A DNA stretch of 64,000 nt from assembly GCF_001005315.1 (NCBI RefSeq), contig NZ_LBMG01000024.1, positions 1-64,000 on the forward strand, given 5' to 3'. The notes below the pieces were generated by a model. That model had not been told where the DNA came from. It worked only from the letters and a program-made list of their open reading frames with translations, and did not search any database. Positions 35,049 through 44,396 of this stretch are shown piece after piece; position 1 is the first letter of the stretch, and every line of letters begins with the position of its first letter. The stretch comes from Kordia jejudonensis (lineage in GTDB: Bacteria > Bacteroidota > Bacteroidia > Flavobacteriales > Flavobacteriaceae). The position numbers and the translations under genes are program-made.

Positions 35049-35753
35049 TCAATCAAATTTAATTTCAGAACCAGTTTCCAACTCATACGGTGTTTTATCG
35101 TGTTCAAAAATGCGCGCCGTATGTGAACCTTCTAAAGTAATTTTTTCATCCATCACACGAATCCAGCTTCCTTCTCTAATTCCAACCACAGGAAGTGTAT
35201 TAAACTTGTGAAATTCTTTAATACGTGTTTCACGTGTTTCTCCCATATGTGTATCGCCTTCAATCGGATCTAAATAATGAGGATTGATATTAAAAGGAAT
35301 GGTTCCTAAGGTTTTAAAACTTGGCGGATATATAATTGGCATATCATTGGTTGTCTGCATGGTGAGTCCGCAAATATTGCTTCCAGCACTTGTTCCTAAA
35401 TACGGAGTTCCATTAAAAATAGCTTCTCTCAGGGAAACAATTACTCCCGTTTTGTACAATTGTGAAACCAGTAAAAATGTATTTCCACCACCTGTAAAAA
35501 TTCCTTTTGCGTTGGCAACTGCTGCTGTTGGATTTTCAAACTCATGCATACCACGAACTGTTTTTCCAATAGTTTTAAATGCTTTTGCAGCGATGGCGGT
35601 ATATTCGTCATGTGTAATTCCTCCGGGACGTGCATATGGAATAAATAAAACCTCTTCTGTAGCTGCAAATAAGGAAGCAAGTTCATCAAGAATATACGCT
35701 AAATATCCGCTTCCATGTACTGTGGATGTACTGGCAATAATCATATTTTTCAT
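35049..35753 (-). CDS. pepE: Peptidase E (alpha-aspartyl dipeptidase, S51)
   Basis: The 234-aa protein cleaves N-terminal Asp-X dipeptides in the cytoplasm. The nucleophile Ser122 is in GTSAGSN, the FTGGGNTFLLVSQLYKTG block and FIPYARPGG motif are typical, and the end IREGSWIRV...GSHTARIFE matches the family. The start is ATG 35753, with an in-frame second Met three residues later. The gene stands alone between the repeat-rich gap and a divergent gene. Confidence 0.94.
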   Translation of the reverse strand: MKNMIIASTSTVHGSGYLAYILDELASLFAATEEVLFIPYARPGGITHDEYTAIAAKAFKTIGKTVRGMHEFENPTAAVANAKGIFTGGGNTFLLVSQLYKTGVIVSLREAIFNGTPYLGTSAGSNICGLTMQTTNDMPIIYPPSFKTLGTIPFNINPHYLDPIEGDTHMGETRETRIKEFHKFNTLPVVGIREGSWIRVMDEKITLEGSHTARIFEHDKTPYELETGSEIKFD

Positions 35754-35866
35754 AAAGTATACATGCTAAATGTGTTGTAAAATGTAAAAGTAATCATAAT
35801 AAGGTTTTAACAAAAGTTTAATGTATGTTGGGATTTATTTAAGGACAATAGTTAATTTCTTTATCG

Positions 35867-35874
35867 TATCTTTA
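35867..35874 (+). promoter_or_regulatory. Possible -7 element TATCTTTA for the 35909 gene
   Basis: One mismatch to TAnnTTTG, 34 bases upstream of the ATG. Confidence 0.4.
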
Positions 35875-35908
35875 TAAAAGAACCTATTAACCAATAAATT
35901 TAACCTAA

Positions 35909-36670
35909 ATGAAGCAAAAATTACTCTTAATTTGTCTCTTAATTTCAACAATGTTAGTGGCGCAAGACGCAGAACGAAAAATTTTGCGAGGAAAAGTTAT
36001 TTACAGACAAGTAAATGTTGTTGGAGTCAATATTGTGAATAATACAACCAGTAAAGGAACGGCAACCAACAGCAAAGGAGAATATGAAATTTTAGCAAAA
36101 GCAGGAGACATTCTTATTTTTTCTTCAGTTCAATATACCATTAAAGAAATTACAGTTACAGATAAAATTATTGCCAATAATCGTTTAGTAGTTGAGGTTA
36201 CTGAAAAAGTTGAAGAGTTGGATGAAGCTGTGATTAGTCCAGAAAATAAAGAAAAATTTCTAGACTTTCAAGAGGAGGAAATAGCTAAATATAAAGATTA
36301 CCAATTTGCGGATGACCGCTATTCTGCAGTGCGAAATGAAGCATTACTTCAAGAAAATTTTCAAGGAGCTAACATATTGGGAATTGTTGGATTGCTCCTC
36401 AATTCAATTATTGGAAAAGGTAAAAAACGAGAAAAAGAAAAAGCCATATACGAACGAACGAGTTTCAACGATATTCGCTCACGCTACAAAGACGATTTTT
36501 TCACTAAAAACTTAAATATTCCTGAAGATCAAATAAGTGCATTTCTTTACTACTGCGATGATCAAATGCCTTCTGAAGACTTGTTTACGACGAAAAATGA
36601 ATTCTTAATGATTGATTTTATGGTAAAACATAGCAAAACATTTTTAGCATCAACCAAAACAAAAGACTAA
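35909..36670 (+). CDS. Exported protein with carboxypeptidase-regulatory-like domain
   Basis: A 253-aa protein with signal peptide (LLLICLLISTMLVAQ). Residues 24-110 form a CarboxypepD_reg-like beta-sandwich: ILRGKVIYRQVNVVGVNIVNNTTSKGTATNSKGEYEI, the fold often seen at the N-terminus of TonB-dependent receptors. The C-terminal 140 residues are charged and alpha-helical (EEEIAKYKDYQFADDRYSAV). No beta-barrel is present, so it is not a receptor by itself. It heads a run with the DUF6702 and M1 peptidase genes. The role is unknown, in the periplasm. Confidence 0.8.
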   Translation: MKQKLLLICLLISTMLVAQDAERKILRGKVIYRQVNVVGVNIVNNTTSKGTATNSKGEYEILAKAGDILIFSSVQYTIKEITVTDKIIANNRLVVEVTEKVEELDEAVISPENKEKFLDFQEEEIAKYKDYQFADDRYSAVRNEALLQENFQGANILGIVGLLLNSIIGKGKKREKEKAIYERTSFNDIRSRYKDDFFTKNLNIPEDQISAFLYYCDDQMPSEDLFTTKNEFLMIDFMVKHSKTFLASTKTKD

Positions 36671-36708
36671 GCGAACGTATGAATATCTTTTTTTGGAACG
36701 CTTTTTGG

Positions 36709-36716
36709 ATATCTTT
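36709..36716 (+). promoter_or_regulatory. Predicted -7 element TATCTTTG for the 36746 gene
   Basis: Perfect TAnnTTTG match 29 bases upstream of the ATG; TTTG at 36691-36694 lies closer than the ideal -33 spacing. Confidence 0.55.
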
Positions 36717-36745
36717 GTCACTACAAAATAAAGATACATACACTA

Positions 36746-37246
36746 ATGAAACGATATAAATATCTCATTTTACTCAGCATACTTCCACTATTTTCTTTTG
36801 TTGCCGCCCATAAATTTTATGTAAGTGTAACCAACATAGAACATAGTACATCTGCGGAAGCGTTACAAATTACAACACGTATTTTCATAGATGATTTTCA
36901 AGAAGTTATGAAAATGCGATATGATTTAAAAGAAGAATTAACTGCAGAAAAAAACACAAAAGAAGTAGAGCGGTTAATGCAAAAATATCTCCAACAAAAA
37001 CTCAAAATTTGGGTAGATGGAGAACAAAAAGCTTTCACATTTATCGGAAAAAAATATGAAGATGATGTTACGGTGTGTTACTTGGAAATTCCCAATATAA
37101 AAACAGTAACTTCCATAACTGTAGAAAATGATATTTTATATGATTTAGAAGAAGATCAGCAGAATTTAGTGCATGTTAAAATAGGAAATCAGCGTAAAAG
37201 CTTATTATTAGTCAAAGAAAATGATAAAGGTTTGTTAAATTTTTAA
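36746..37246 (+). CDS. DUF6702 family exported protein
   Basis: A 166-aa protein with signal peptide (YLILLSILPLFSFVAA), followed by HKFYVSVTNIEHS, which is the DUF6702 hallmark start, and TRIFIDDFQEVMK. These proteins are usually encoded directly before an M1 peptidase in Flavobacteriia, as here (59-bp gap). The function is not established; genetic linkage suggests a partner or inhibitor of the peptidase. Confidence 0.85.
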   Translation: MKRYKYLILLSILPLFSFVAAHKFYVSVTNIEHSTSAEALQITTRIFIDDFQEVMKMRYDLKEELTAEKNTKEVERLMQKYLQQKLKIWVDGEQKAFTFIGKKYEDDVTVCYLEIPNIKTVTSITVENDILYDLEEDQQNLVHVKIGNQRKSLLLVKENDKGLLNF

Positions 37247-37305
37247 CAATAACTCTTGAAAATAATTAATTTCACGCATTAAAATACAAACCTATTAAAA
37301 GCCTA

Positions 37306-39579
37306 ATGAAACGGATACATTTCTACATTTTCGCATTTCTATTTTTGGGATCAAACTTTGTCTTTGCTCAAGAGCAACAAGATGATAAGAAACCTCAAGG
37401 ACATATCAATCAAAACAAATTTAGACAGCTATATCAAGAATTCTCTACACCAAACATGTACAGAACAGCTTCTGGTGCGCCTGGAAAAGCATACTATCAG
37501 CAACAAGCTGACTATGAAATGGACATAGAACTTGATGATAAAAATCAAAAATTATACGGAGTTGAAACCATTACCTATACAAACAACTCTCCTGACGATT
37601 TAGAATATCTTTGGGTACAGTTAGACCAAAATGTAAGAGCAAAAAACTCACAAGCTTCTTTAAAAAATGGAGGACGTATTCCTCGATTACAAAAAGCATC
37701 TACATTTGTAAACAGTTATGTAGCTGATCCTTTTGATGGTGGATTTAATATTGATTATGTCAGAGATGCAAAGGGAAAACCTTTATCATTCGTCATCAAT
37801 GAAACTATGATGCGTATTGACTTGCCTAAAAAATTAACGTCAGGTAGCAAGGTATCATTCAGTATCAAATGGTGGTATAACATTAACAATCACGTTACAA
37901 AAAGAGGTCGTTCAGGATATGAATTCTTTGAAAAAGATGGAAACTACGCTTATGTAATAGCGCAATTTTTTCCACGTATGGCCGTGTATAATGACGTAGA
38001 AGGATGGCAAAACTATCAATTCTGGGGAAATGGTGAGTTTGCATTACCATTTGGAAACTATAATGTAAACATCACAGTGCCTGCAGATCACGTGTTAGAT
38101 GCTACGGGAAAACTACAAAACAGAAAAAAAGTATTTACAAGTAAAATGATGGATCGCTACGAACAAGCGTTGCAATCATTTGACAAGCCTGTAATTATTG
38201 TTACGCAAGAAGAAGTTGAAGCTGCTGAGAAAAACTTTTCAAACAAAAAGAAAACGTGGAAATTTTACGCAGAAAATGTACGAGATTTTGCGTTTGCATC
38301 TTCACGTAAATTTATCTGGGACATGCAAGCTGTTGATATCAACGGTACAAAAATAATGGCAGTTTCAATGTATCCGAAAGAAGGAAATCCACTTTGGGAA
38401 GAATACTCTACAAAAGCTGTTGCAAGTGCTTTAAAAACATATTCAAAACACACATTTGATTATCCATATCACAAAGCAATTTCAGTACATGCTAAAAATC
38501 AAGGAATGGAATATCCTATGATTTGCTGGAACTATGGACGTCCAAACGAAGATGGAACCTATTCTGAAAGAACAAAATTTGGAATGATCAGTGTTATTAT
38601 TCACGAAGTTGGTCACAACTTTTTCCCAATGATTGTAAACTCTGACGAGCGCCAATGGGGCTGGATGGATGAAGGTTTAGATACCTTTATGCAATATTTG
38701 TCTGAACAAGAATTTGCTAAAGAATTCCCTGAGTCTGTAGCATCTACCGATGGAAAATATCCTTCACGTAGAGGAGCGCCATCTAAGATTGTTCCGTATA
38801 TGAAAGGAAATCAAGAAAGATTGTCTCCAATTATGTCAAATCCTGAAAATGTATTCAAACTAGGGCCTAACGCTTATGGAAAACCAGCTACAGGACTAAA
38901 CATTTTACGAGAAACAATTATGGGACAAGAAGCATTTGATCATGCTTTCAAAACATACGCGCAGCGCTGGATGTTCAAACACCCAACTCCTGAAGATTTC
39001 TTTAGAACTATGGAAGATGCTTCAGGAATCGATTTAGATTGGTTCTGGAGAGGATGGTTTTACACAACAGATTTTGTTGATATCGGAATCGAAAGTGTAG
39101 AACAATATCAAGTAGGAACACGAGCAGGCAAAACGGGAGATTTTGTATACTTTATTCCACAAGATGATCCACGTTACAACAAAGACAACGAAGGACAAGC
39201 CGTATTAAGTATGGAGCAAAATGCACCATTAAAGGAATACTTAATGGACAACTTTTCTGAGCAAGAAAGAAACGCCATGAAAAACCCTAAGTACTTCTAT
39301 GAAGTTACATTTAACAAGCCTGGAGGATTGGTAATGCCAATTATTGTAGAATGTACCTATGAAGACGGAAGTTCTGAAATGATTAAATATCCAGCACAAA
39401 TTTGGAGAAAAAATGATGATAGTGCACAAATTGTAATTGCATCTGACAAAGCAATCAAAACATTGCAATTAGATCCAAAGCTAGAAACTGCGGATATTGA
39501 TACTACAAACAACGCATGGCCGAGAGAAGAAGGCAATACGGACTTCAATAAATTTAAAGAAAACAAAGTAAAACAGTAG
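37306..39579 (+). CDS. Secreted M1 family metallopeptidase
   Basis: A 757-aa aminopeptidase-like enzyme with signal peptide (IHFYIFAFLFLGSNFVFA). The zinc-binding HEVGH is His433, Glu434, His437, with third ligand Glu456 in WMDEGLDTF, 19 residues on. The GAMEN-type exopeptidase motif is replaced by GMEYPM (near residue 402), as in many Bacteroidota members. The N-terminal saddle domain (YEMDIELDDKNQKLYGVETITYTNNSP) is present. Likely periplasmic. It ends at a strong terminator. Confidence 0.94.
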   Translation: MKRIHFYIFAFLFLGSNFVFAQEQQDDKKPQGHINQNKFRQLYQEFSTPNMYRTASGAPGKAYYQQQADYEMDIELDDKNQKLYGVETITYTNNSPDDLEYLWVQLDQNVRAKNSQASLKNGGRIPRLQKASTFVNSYVADPFDGGFNIDYVRDAKGKPLSFVINETMMRIDLPKKLTSGSKVSFSIKWWYNINNHVTKRGRSGYEFFEKDGNYAYVIAQFFPRMAVYNDVEGWQNYQFWGNGEFALPFGNYNVNITVPADHVLDATGKLQNRKKVFTSKMMDRYEQALQSFDKPVIIVTQEEVEAAEKNFSNKKKTWKFYAENVRDFAFASSRKFIWDMQAVDINGTKIMAVSMYPKEGNPLWEEYSTKAVASALKTYSKHTFDYPYHKAISVHAKNQGMEYPMICWNYGRPNEDGTYSERTKFGMISVIIHEVGHNFFPMIVNSDERQWGWMDEGLDTFMQYLSEQEFAKEFPESVASTDGKYPSRRGAPSKIVPYMKGNQERLSPIMSNPENVFKLGPNAYGKPATGLNILRETIMGQEAFDHAFKTYAQRWMFKHPTPEDFFRTMEDASGIDLDWFWRGWFYTTDFVDIGIESVEQYQVGTRAGKTGDFVYFIPQDDPRYNKDNEGQAVLSMEQNAPLKEYLMDNFSEQERNAMKNPKYFYEVTFNKPGGLVMPIIVECTYEDGSSEMIKYPAQIWRKNDDSAQIVIASDKAIKTLQLDPKLETADIDTTNNAWPREEGNTDFNKFKENKVKQ

Positions 39580-39599
39580 TTTTTACCATATATTCATAA

Positions 39600-39627
39600 A
39601 AAAGCCAGCATAATTGCTGGTTTTTTT
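39600..39627 (+). terminator. Terminator after the M1 peptidase
   Basis: CCAGCA (39605-39610) and TGCTGG (39615-39620) with loop TAAT, A-run before and T-run after. Confidence 0.92.
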
Positions 39628-39648
39628 ATTCCATAATATTAACTTGAT

Positions 39649-39656
39649 TATATTTG
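39649..39656 (+). promoter_or_regulatory. Predicted -7 element TATATTTG for tatA
   Basis: Perfect TAnnTTTG match, 19 bases before the tatA ATG and just after the terminator. Confidence 0.6.
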
Positions 39657-39675
39657 TATAATAATACAAGAACGC

Positions 39676-39948
39676 ATGGCATTATTCATCAGTGGAGGAG
39701 AAATATTCGTAATTATGTTAATCGTAGTTTTGGTATTTGGTGCGGATAAAATTCCGGAGATCGCTAGAGGCTTAGGAAAAGGAATGCGTCAACTAAAAGA
39801 TGCAACCAACGAAATAAAGCACGAAATCCAAAAAAGTGCTGAAGATAATGGACTAGATACTGATATTGCAGGAGATATTAAAAAAGAAATTGACAAAGTA
39901 AAAGAAGATATTGAAGATATGTCAGGTCCTATCAAAAGGCAATTTTAA
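39676..39948 (+). CDS. tatA: Twin-arginine translocase subunit TatA/E
   Basis: A 90-aa protein with one N-terminal membrane helix (EIFVIMLIVVLVFGADKIPEIARGLGKGM), the TatA hallmark FGxxKxPE, and an amphipathic helix plus charged tail. TatA oligomers form the pore for folded proteins. Candidate Tat cargoes here are the proteins at 57690 (NRRNF) and 49402 (GRRQF). The stop overlaps the next ATG by one base, so the PAP2 gene is coupled. Confidence 0.95.
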   Translation: MALFISGGEIFVIMLIVVLVFGADKIPEIARGLGKGMRQLKDATNEIKHEIQKSAEDNGLDTDIAGDIKKEIDKVKEDIEDMSGPIKRQF

Positions 39949-40511
39949 TGCTAGATCAGTTACTAGCATATGACAAAGAACTACTCATTTACCTAAATAA
40001 CTTAGGTGGAGTTCAATTTCATACATTCTGGAAGTACATTACAAGTTTTATTTACTGGGTTCCAGTATTGCTCTTCATTTTTTTTAGAATTTATATACGT
40101 TTTCCAAGACGTCAAGCTGGGCTTATTATTGGATATGGACTCATTATTATGATCATTTCTCTATTATTAGTAGAAGTTGTCAAGGTAGGGATCGAACGGC
40201 TTCGACCATGCAACGATCCTACAGTAGCTCCATTTCTAAACATCATCATCAAACCTGCAAATTACAGTTTCTTTTCAGGTCATGCAACAGTTTCCTTTGC
40301 AGTAACTACTTTTTTAGTACTCATGTTACGAAAAGTATTCAAAACGATCTACCTTCTTTACCTTTGGCCAGTATTATTCATATATAGTCGATTGTATTTT
40401 GGAGTTCATTATCCTTCAGATATCTTGACAGGAATTATCGTTGGTATTTTGATTGGAATTGCATTTCATCGAATTTGCAATGCACGCATAGTAAAATTAC
40501 GAATTTATTAA
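39948..40511 (+). CDS. PAP2 family membrane phosphatase
   Basis: A 187-aa protein with about five membrane segments. The three phosphatase signatures are KVGIERLRP, FFSGHATVSFA (with catalytic His) and SRLYFGVHYPSDILTG (Arg and His). Members act on lipid phosphates such as undecaprenyl pyrophosphate or phosphatidylglycerophosphate; the exact substrate is unknown. It overlaps tatA by one base. Confidence 0.92.
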   Translation: MLDQLLAYDKELLIYLNNLGGVQFHTFWKYITSFIYWVPVLLFIFFRIYIRFPRRQAGLIIGYGLIIMIISLLLVEVVKVGIERLRPCNDPTVAPFLNIIIKPANYSFFSGHATVSFAVTTFLVLMLRKVFKTIYLLYLWPVLFIYSRLYFGVHYPSDILTGIIVGILIGIAFHRICNARIVKLRIY

Positions 40512-40548
40512 TATATTCGTTAAAATTTTAACCAATCAATAAAAAAGA

Positions 40549-42066
40549 ATGAAAAATCTTAACCTAAGGCTTGTCTTAGTACTAGCGGCTTTGAGCGTCG
40601 TTTCATGTGCTGATGACGTAGCAATTAATGAAAATTTACCAGAAGAAACTGCAATCATTTTAGAGCAGAAAGAACCACTAACTCCTGAACAAATCAATGC
40701 AAAAATCAACGAAACTATTGAGCAACGTGTCGATTTTGAATGGAAAAACATGGAAGCACATATGATTTGGAGTGCAGCTATGCATGGCGATAATATCATA
40801 ACTGTCGGTTTTGGAGCAGATGATAACGATTTCAACAAAGAAAATTCTAATGCAAGTGCTATTAAAGATCGATTACTAAGTAATATTGCTATTGATGAAA
40901 AAGTAGACAGTCAAAAAACATCAGACCTATTAATCGATGAAGATGACAAACTAAATATCATTGATGTAAAAGTTGAAAACTTAGCTACCATTGAAAACTT
41001 ATTAAAAGAAGATGGAATTCGTTACATAGAACCAGCAGGATACAGATATTGGCAATATCAAGGAACGTCAGAATCTGGTGCAGGATGCGGATTTGACGGC
41101 GCTTCATTAAATGCTGCTGATTACACTACTATTGCTCCAGGAGCAAAATTACCTTGGAACTTTGCTAAACACAACATTCCAGCAGCATGGAACTACAGTA
41201 CAGGTGCTGGAATCGGAATTGGAGTTATTGATACAGGTTTAACACCAAATAACTCATTATTAAACAGTAATTTCAACGATGGATATTCTTCGGGTCGTTA
41301 CAGACAGCGATATGGACTCTTTGTAGATTCTTGGTGGCCTTGGTCGTCGAGTACAGACGGACCAAACGATCAATGTGGACATGGAACAAGTATGGCTTCT
41401 GCAGCTACAGCACCGCGAAACAACGATGGAATGCCAGTTGGAGTTGCATATAATGCAAATTTAATTAGCTATAGAGGAACAAAAAATGTACTTTTGGATG
41501 GTTATCATGAGCAAAAAGGTGTTGCAAACTCACTCAAAGCACTTGGAAATAGAAGTGATGTAAAAATCATTTCAATGTCTATCGGAAATATATTTTCTAT
41601 AGGTAGAATCAAGGATGCGGTACGATATGCAAACAGCAGAGGAAAATTAATCTTCGCAGCAGGTGGAACTTCAACAACTTTTACTAACTTTGTTGGAGTA
41701 ATATTTCCTGCAAGCATGAGTGAAACGGTTGCCGTAACAGGTGTAACGGACGCAAGTAACTATAAAGAATGCGATATTTGTCACAAAGGAAGCAAAATCG
41801 ATTTTACAATCGTAATGCAACGTAATGGTAACGGAAATAGAACAATGCCAGTATTAGGATACTATAATGGACAAACAGATTATGTAGGCGGATCGTCTGT
41901 AGCAACAGCGACAACAGCAGGAATTGCAGCCTTAATTTGGTCAAAATATCCAAACTGGACAAAAGATCAGGTATTAAACAGATTGAAACAATCTGCAGAT
42001 TTCTATCCAAACAAAAATTCTCAGTATGGATATGGAAATATAGACGCATTGCAAGCGGTTCAATAG
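40549..42066 (+). CDS. Subtilase (S8) lipoprotein
   Basis: A 505-aa peptidase with lipoprotein signal (LVLAALSVVSC, Cys20). A propeptide-like region (about 60-165) precedes the catalytic domain with Asp228 in GVIDTGL, His278 in CGHGTSMAS and Ser450 in GGSSVATA. The catalytic serine motif reads GSSVATA instead of the common GTSMAAP, still acceptable. There is no T9SS tail; lipidation suggests envelope anchoring. A clear terminator follows. Confidence 0.93.
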   Translation: MKNLNLRLVLVLAALSVVSCADDVAINENLPEETAIILEQKEPLTPEQINAKINETIEQRVDFEWKNMEAHMIWSAAMHGDNIITVGFGADDNDFNKENSNASAIKDRLLSNIAIDEKVDSQKTSDLLIDEDDKLNIIDVKVENLATIENLLKEDGIRYIEPAGYRYWQYQGTSESGAGCGFDGASLNAADYTTIAPGAKLPWNFAKHNIPAAWNYSTGAGIGIGVIDTGLTPNNSLLNSNFNDGYSSGRYRQRYGLFVDSWWPWSSSTDGPNDQCGHGTSMASAATAPRNNDGMPVGVAYNANLISYRGTKNVLLDGYHEQKGVANSLKALGNRSDVKIISMSIGNIFSIGRIKDAVRYANSRGKLIFAAGGTSTTFTNFVGVIFPASMSETVAVTGVTDASNYKECDICHKGSKIDFTIVMQRNGNGNRTMPVLGYYNGQTDYVGGSSVATATTAGIAALIWSKYPNWTKDQVLNRLKQSADFYPNKNSQYGYGNIDALQAVQ

Positions 42067-42101
42067 AACAGTTGGCATATTTAGTTTAGTAAATAGGGAG
42101 A

Positions 42102-42131
42102 AACTCTCGTCGTAATGGCGAGAGTTTTTTT
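42102..42131 (+). terminator. Terminator after the subtilase gene
   Basis: AACTCTCG (42102-42109) and CGAGAGTT (42119-42126) form an 8-bp stem followed by a T-run. Confidence 0.92.
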
Positions 42132-42229
42132 ATTTCAATGATTTGGAAATAAAATCATTAAAATAATCTCATCGAAGGAAGAGATCTCTCAACTTTAAAA
42201 CTAGAAAAAGTAAAAGTTGTCAAATCCAG

Positions 42230-42339
42230 AAGTTATAAATGCTAAATTTTAAATAAAAAGTATTTTTTTAAGACCCAAGACCCAAGACCCAAGACCCAAG
42301 ACCCAAGACCCAAGACCCAAGACCCAACACCTAAAACCC
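42230..42339. repeat. AT-rich module plus heptamer array AAGACCC x8
   Basis: A module with AAATGCTAAATTTTAAAT and AAAAAGTATTTTT leads into eight perfect AAGACCC units (42270-42325), then AACACCT and AAAACCC in the same phase. The rest of the gap (42132-42368) has no gene. Confidence 0.93.
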
Positions 42340-42368
42340 AAAAGCGAAGCGCCCCAATAACCAAAAAT

Positions 42369-43010
42369 CTACTTCACTCTACTAATCGTCAAGCCATCTC
42401 TAATGGGTAATACAACCGTTTCTACACGTTCATCTTCCTTTAAAAGTAAATTATATTCGAGCAGTGCTTTTGTAGAAATATCATTCTTTTGTAACGGTTC
42501 CAAGACTTTTCCGCTCCACAATACATTATCAGACAAAATAATTCCGTTCGGATTCATCTTTTCCATAATCAAATTAAAATAAGCAGGATAATTCGGTTTA
42601 TCCGCATCAATAAATACCAAATCAAACGTTCTATCCAAATCAGGAATAATATCCAATGCATTTCCTGTATGTTGAAAAATTTGAGCTCCATACGGTGAAG
42701 CATCAAAATATTTACGTTGAAAATCGTGCAACTCTTCATTGATATCAATCGTATGCAATTCGCCTTGAGTTTGCATACCTTCCGCCAAACACAACGCTGC
42801 ATATCCTGTATAGGTGCCAATTTCTAAAATGGTTTTTGGGCGAATCAATTTAGACAACATACTCAACAAACGACCTTGATAATGCCCGCTCAACATACGC
42901 GGTTGTAAAACCTTCTGATACGTTTCGCGCGTTAACGCTTTCAATAAATCAGGTTCGTTTTCTGAATGTGCCACCACATACGCGTCTAAAGCTTCTGGAA
43001 TAAAATGCAT
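42369..43010 (-). CDS. O-methyltransferase, class I SAM-dependent
   Basis: A 213-aa enzyme of the catechol/caffeoyl-CoA O-methyltransferase type. The SAM motif ILEIGTYTGYAALCLAEG, acidic loop TIDINEEL, the FDLVFIDADKPNYPAYF metal/SAM block and SDNVLWSGKV are clear. It probably needs Mg2+. The substrate is unknown. It is divergent from kynU; since hydroxykynurenine and hydroxyanthranilate are o-aminophenols, a link is conceivable but unproved. Confidence 0.94.
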   Translation of the reverse strand: MHFIPEALDAYVVAHSENEPDLLKALTRETYQKVLQPRMLSGHYQGRLLSMLSKLIRPKTILEIGTYTGYAALCLAEGMQTQGELHTIDINEELHDFQRKYFDASPYGAQIFQHTGNALDIIPDLDRTFDLVFIDADKPNYPAYFNLIMEKMNPNGIILSDNVLWSGKVLEPLQKNDISTKALLEYNLLLKEDERVETVVLPIRDGLTISRVK

Positions 43011-43026
43011 ACCGTAACTATTTTTG

Positions 43027-43034
43027 CAAAAATA
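43027..43034 (-). promoter_or_regulatory. Predicted -7 element TATTTTTG for the O-methyltransferase
   Basis: Matches TAnnTTTG on the minus strand, 16 bases upstream of the start at 43010. Confidence 0.45.
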
Positions 43035-43135
43035 TTAATTAAAAAACGATTACAATACAAAGTGATTTATAAAATGATAGATATCTTTTTATTACCAAAA
43101 TGGAATACGTATTTTTGGTAAAAATAGCATTCAAT

Positions 43136-44395
43136 ATGTTTCAAAGTACATTGGCGTTTGCAAAAGAGCAAGACGCAAAAGATCCTCTAAAAAGCTACCG
43201 AAGTCAATTTCATATTCCTAAAGATGCAGCAGGAAATGAATGGTTGTATTTTTGTGGAAATTCACTCGGATTACAGCCAAAAGTAACACAAGAATATATT
43301 CAACAAGAACTGAATGATTGGGCAAACTTAGGCGTAGAAGGACATTTTGATGCTAAAAATCCATGGATGCCATACCATGAATTCCTTACGGAGAATATGG
43401 CAAAAATAGTAGGAGCAAAGCCAATTGAAGTCGTAATTATGAATACTCTGACGACAAATCTTCATTTATTAATGGTTTCGTTTTATCAACCTACCAAAAC
43501 CAAATATAAAATTGTCATTGAAAGTGATGCTTTTCCATCCGATCGATATGCGGTAGAATCACAATTAAAATTTCATGGGTTTGATCCAAAAGAAGGATTG
43601 GTAGAGTGGAAGCCAAGAGCTGGTGAACAATTACTTCATATGGAAGACTTAGAAACGATACTTGAAGAAGAAGGCGATGAAATTGCATTGTTGTTAATTG
43701 GAGGTGTAAACTATTACACAGGACAATATTTTGACATAAAAAAGATTGCCGAACTCGGACATGCAAAAGGTGCCATGGTGGGAATCGATTTAGCGCATGG
43801 AGCTGGAAACATTCAGCCAAATTTGCACGATTCTAATGTAGATTTTGCGGCTTGGTGTACGTACAAATACCTCAATGCTGGTCCTGGAAGTTTAGCAGGA
43901 TTGTTCGTTCATGAAAAACATGCACACAACAAAGAGTTGAACCGATTTGCAGGTTGGTGGGGACACGATAAAGAAACGCGTTTCAACATGCGTTATGAAT
44001 TTAATCCAATTCCAGGTGCGGAAAGTTGGCAATTGAGCAATCCGCCTATATTATCCATGGCAGCAATTAAAGCTTCGCTAGATGTGTTCAATGCAGTTGG
44101 AATGGACGCTTTACGCGAAAAATCTCAGAAACTGACAGCATATTTTGAATATCTCATTAATGAAATCGAAACTGATCGTATCAAAATTATCACACCTTCA
44201 AATCCTGAAGAACGCGGTTGTCAACTATCGATTCAAGTTCAAAATGCGGACAAATCATTACACCAAACATTACTAGACAAACATATCATTACCGATTGGC
44301 GCGAACCTGATGTAATTCGTTGTGCGCCAGTTCCATTATACAATTCCTTTGAAGATGTTTACCACATGGTAGACGAACTAAAAAAATGCTTGTAA
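43136..44395 (+). CDS. kynU: Kynureninase
   Basis: A PLP enzyme cleaving kynurenine or 3-hydroxykynurenine to (3-hydroxy)anthranilate and alanine. From ATG 43136 it is 419 aa; the frame opens at 43100 but the first 12 residues (MEYVFLVKIAFN) do not belong to the family. Motifs: FCGNSLGLQPK near the start, VVIMNTLTTNLHLLM, GIDLAHGAGNI with the PLP-binding Asp, and Lys244 in WCTYKYLNAGPG. kmo follows after 1 bp, giving a two-gene unit for the central kynurenine steps. Confidence 0.96.
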   Translation: MFQSTLAFAKEQDAKDPLKSYRSQFHIPKDAAGNEWLYFCGNSLGLQPKVTQEYIQQELNDWANLGVEGHFDAKNPWMPYHEFLTENMAKIVGAKPIEVVIMNTLTTNLHLLMVSFYQPTKTKYKIVIESDAFPSDRYAVESQLKFHGFDPKEGLVEWKPRAGEQLLHMEDLETILEEEGDEIALLLIGGVNYYTGQYFDIKKIAELGHAKGAMVGIDLAHGAGNIQPNLHDSNVDFAAWCTYKYLNAGPGSLAGLFVHEKHAHNKELNRFAGWWGHDKETRFNMRYEFNPIPGAESWQLSNPPILSMAAIKASLDVFNAVGMDALREKSQKLTAYFEYLINEIETDRIKIITPSNPEERGCQLSIQVQNADKSLHQTLLDKHIITDWREPDVIRCAPVPLYNSFEDVYHMVDELKKCL

Positions 44396-44396
44396 T

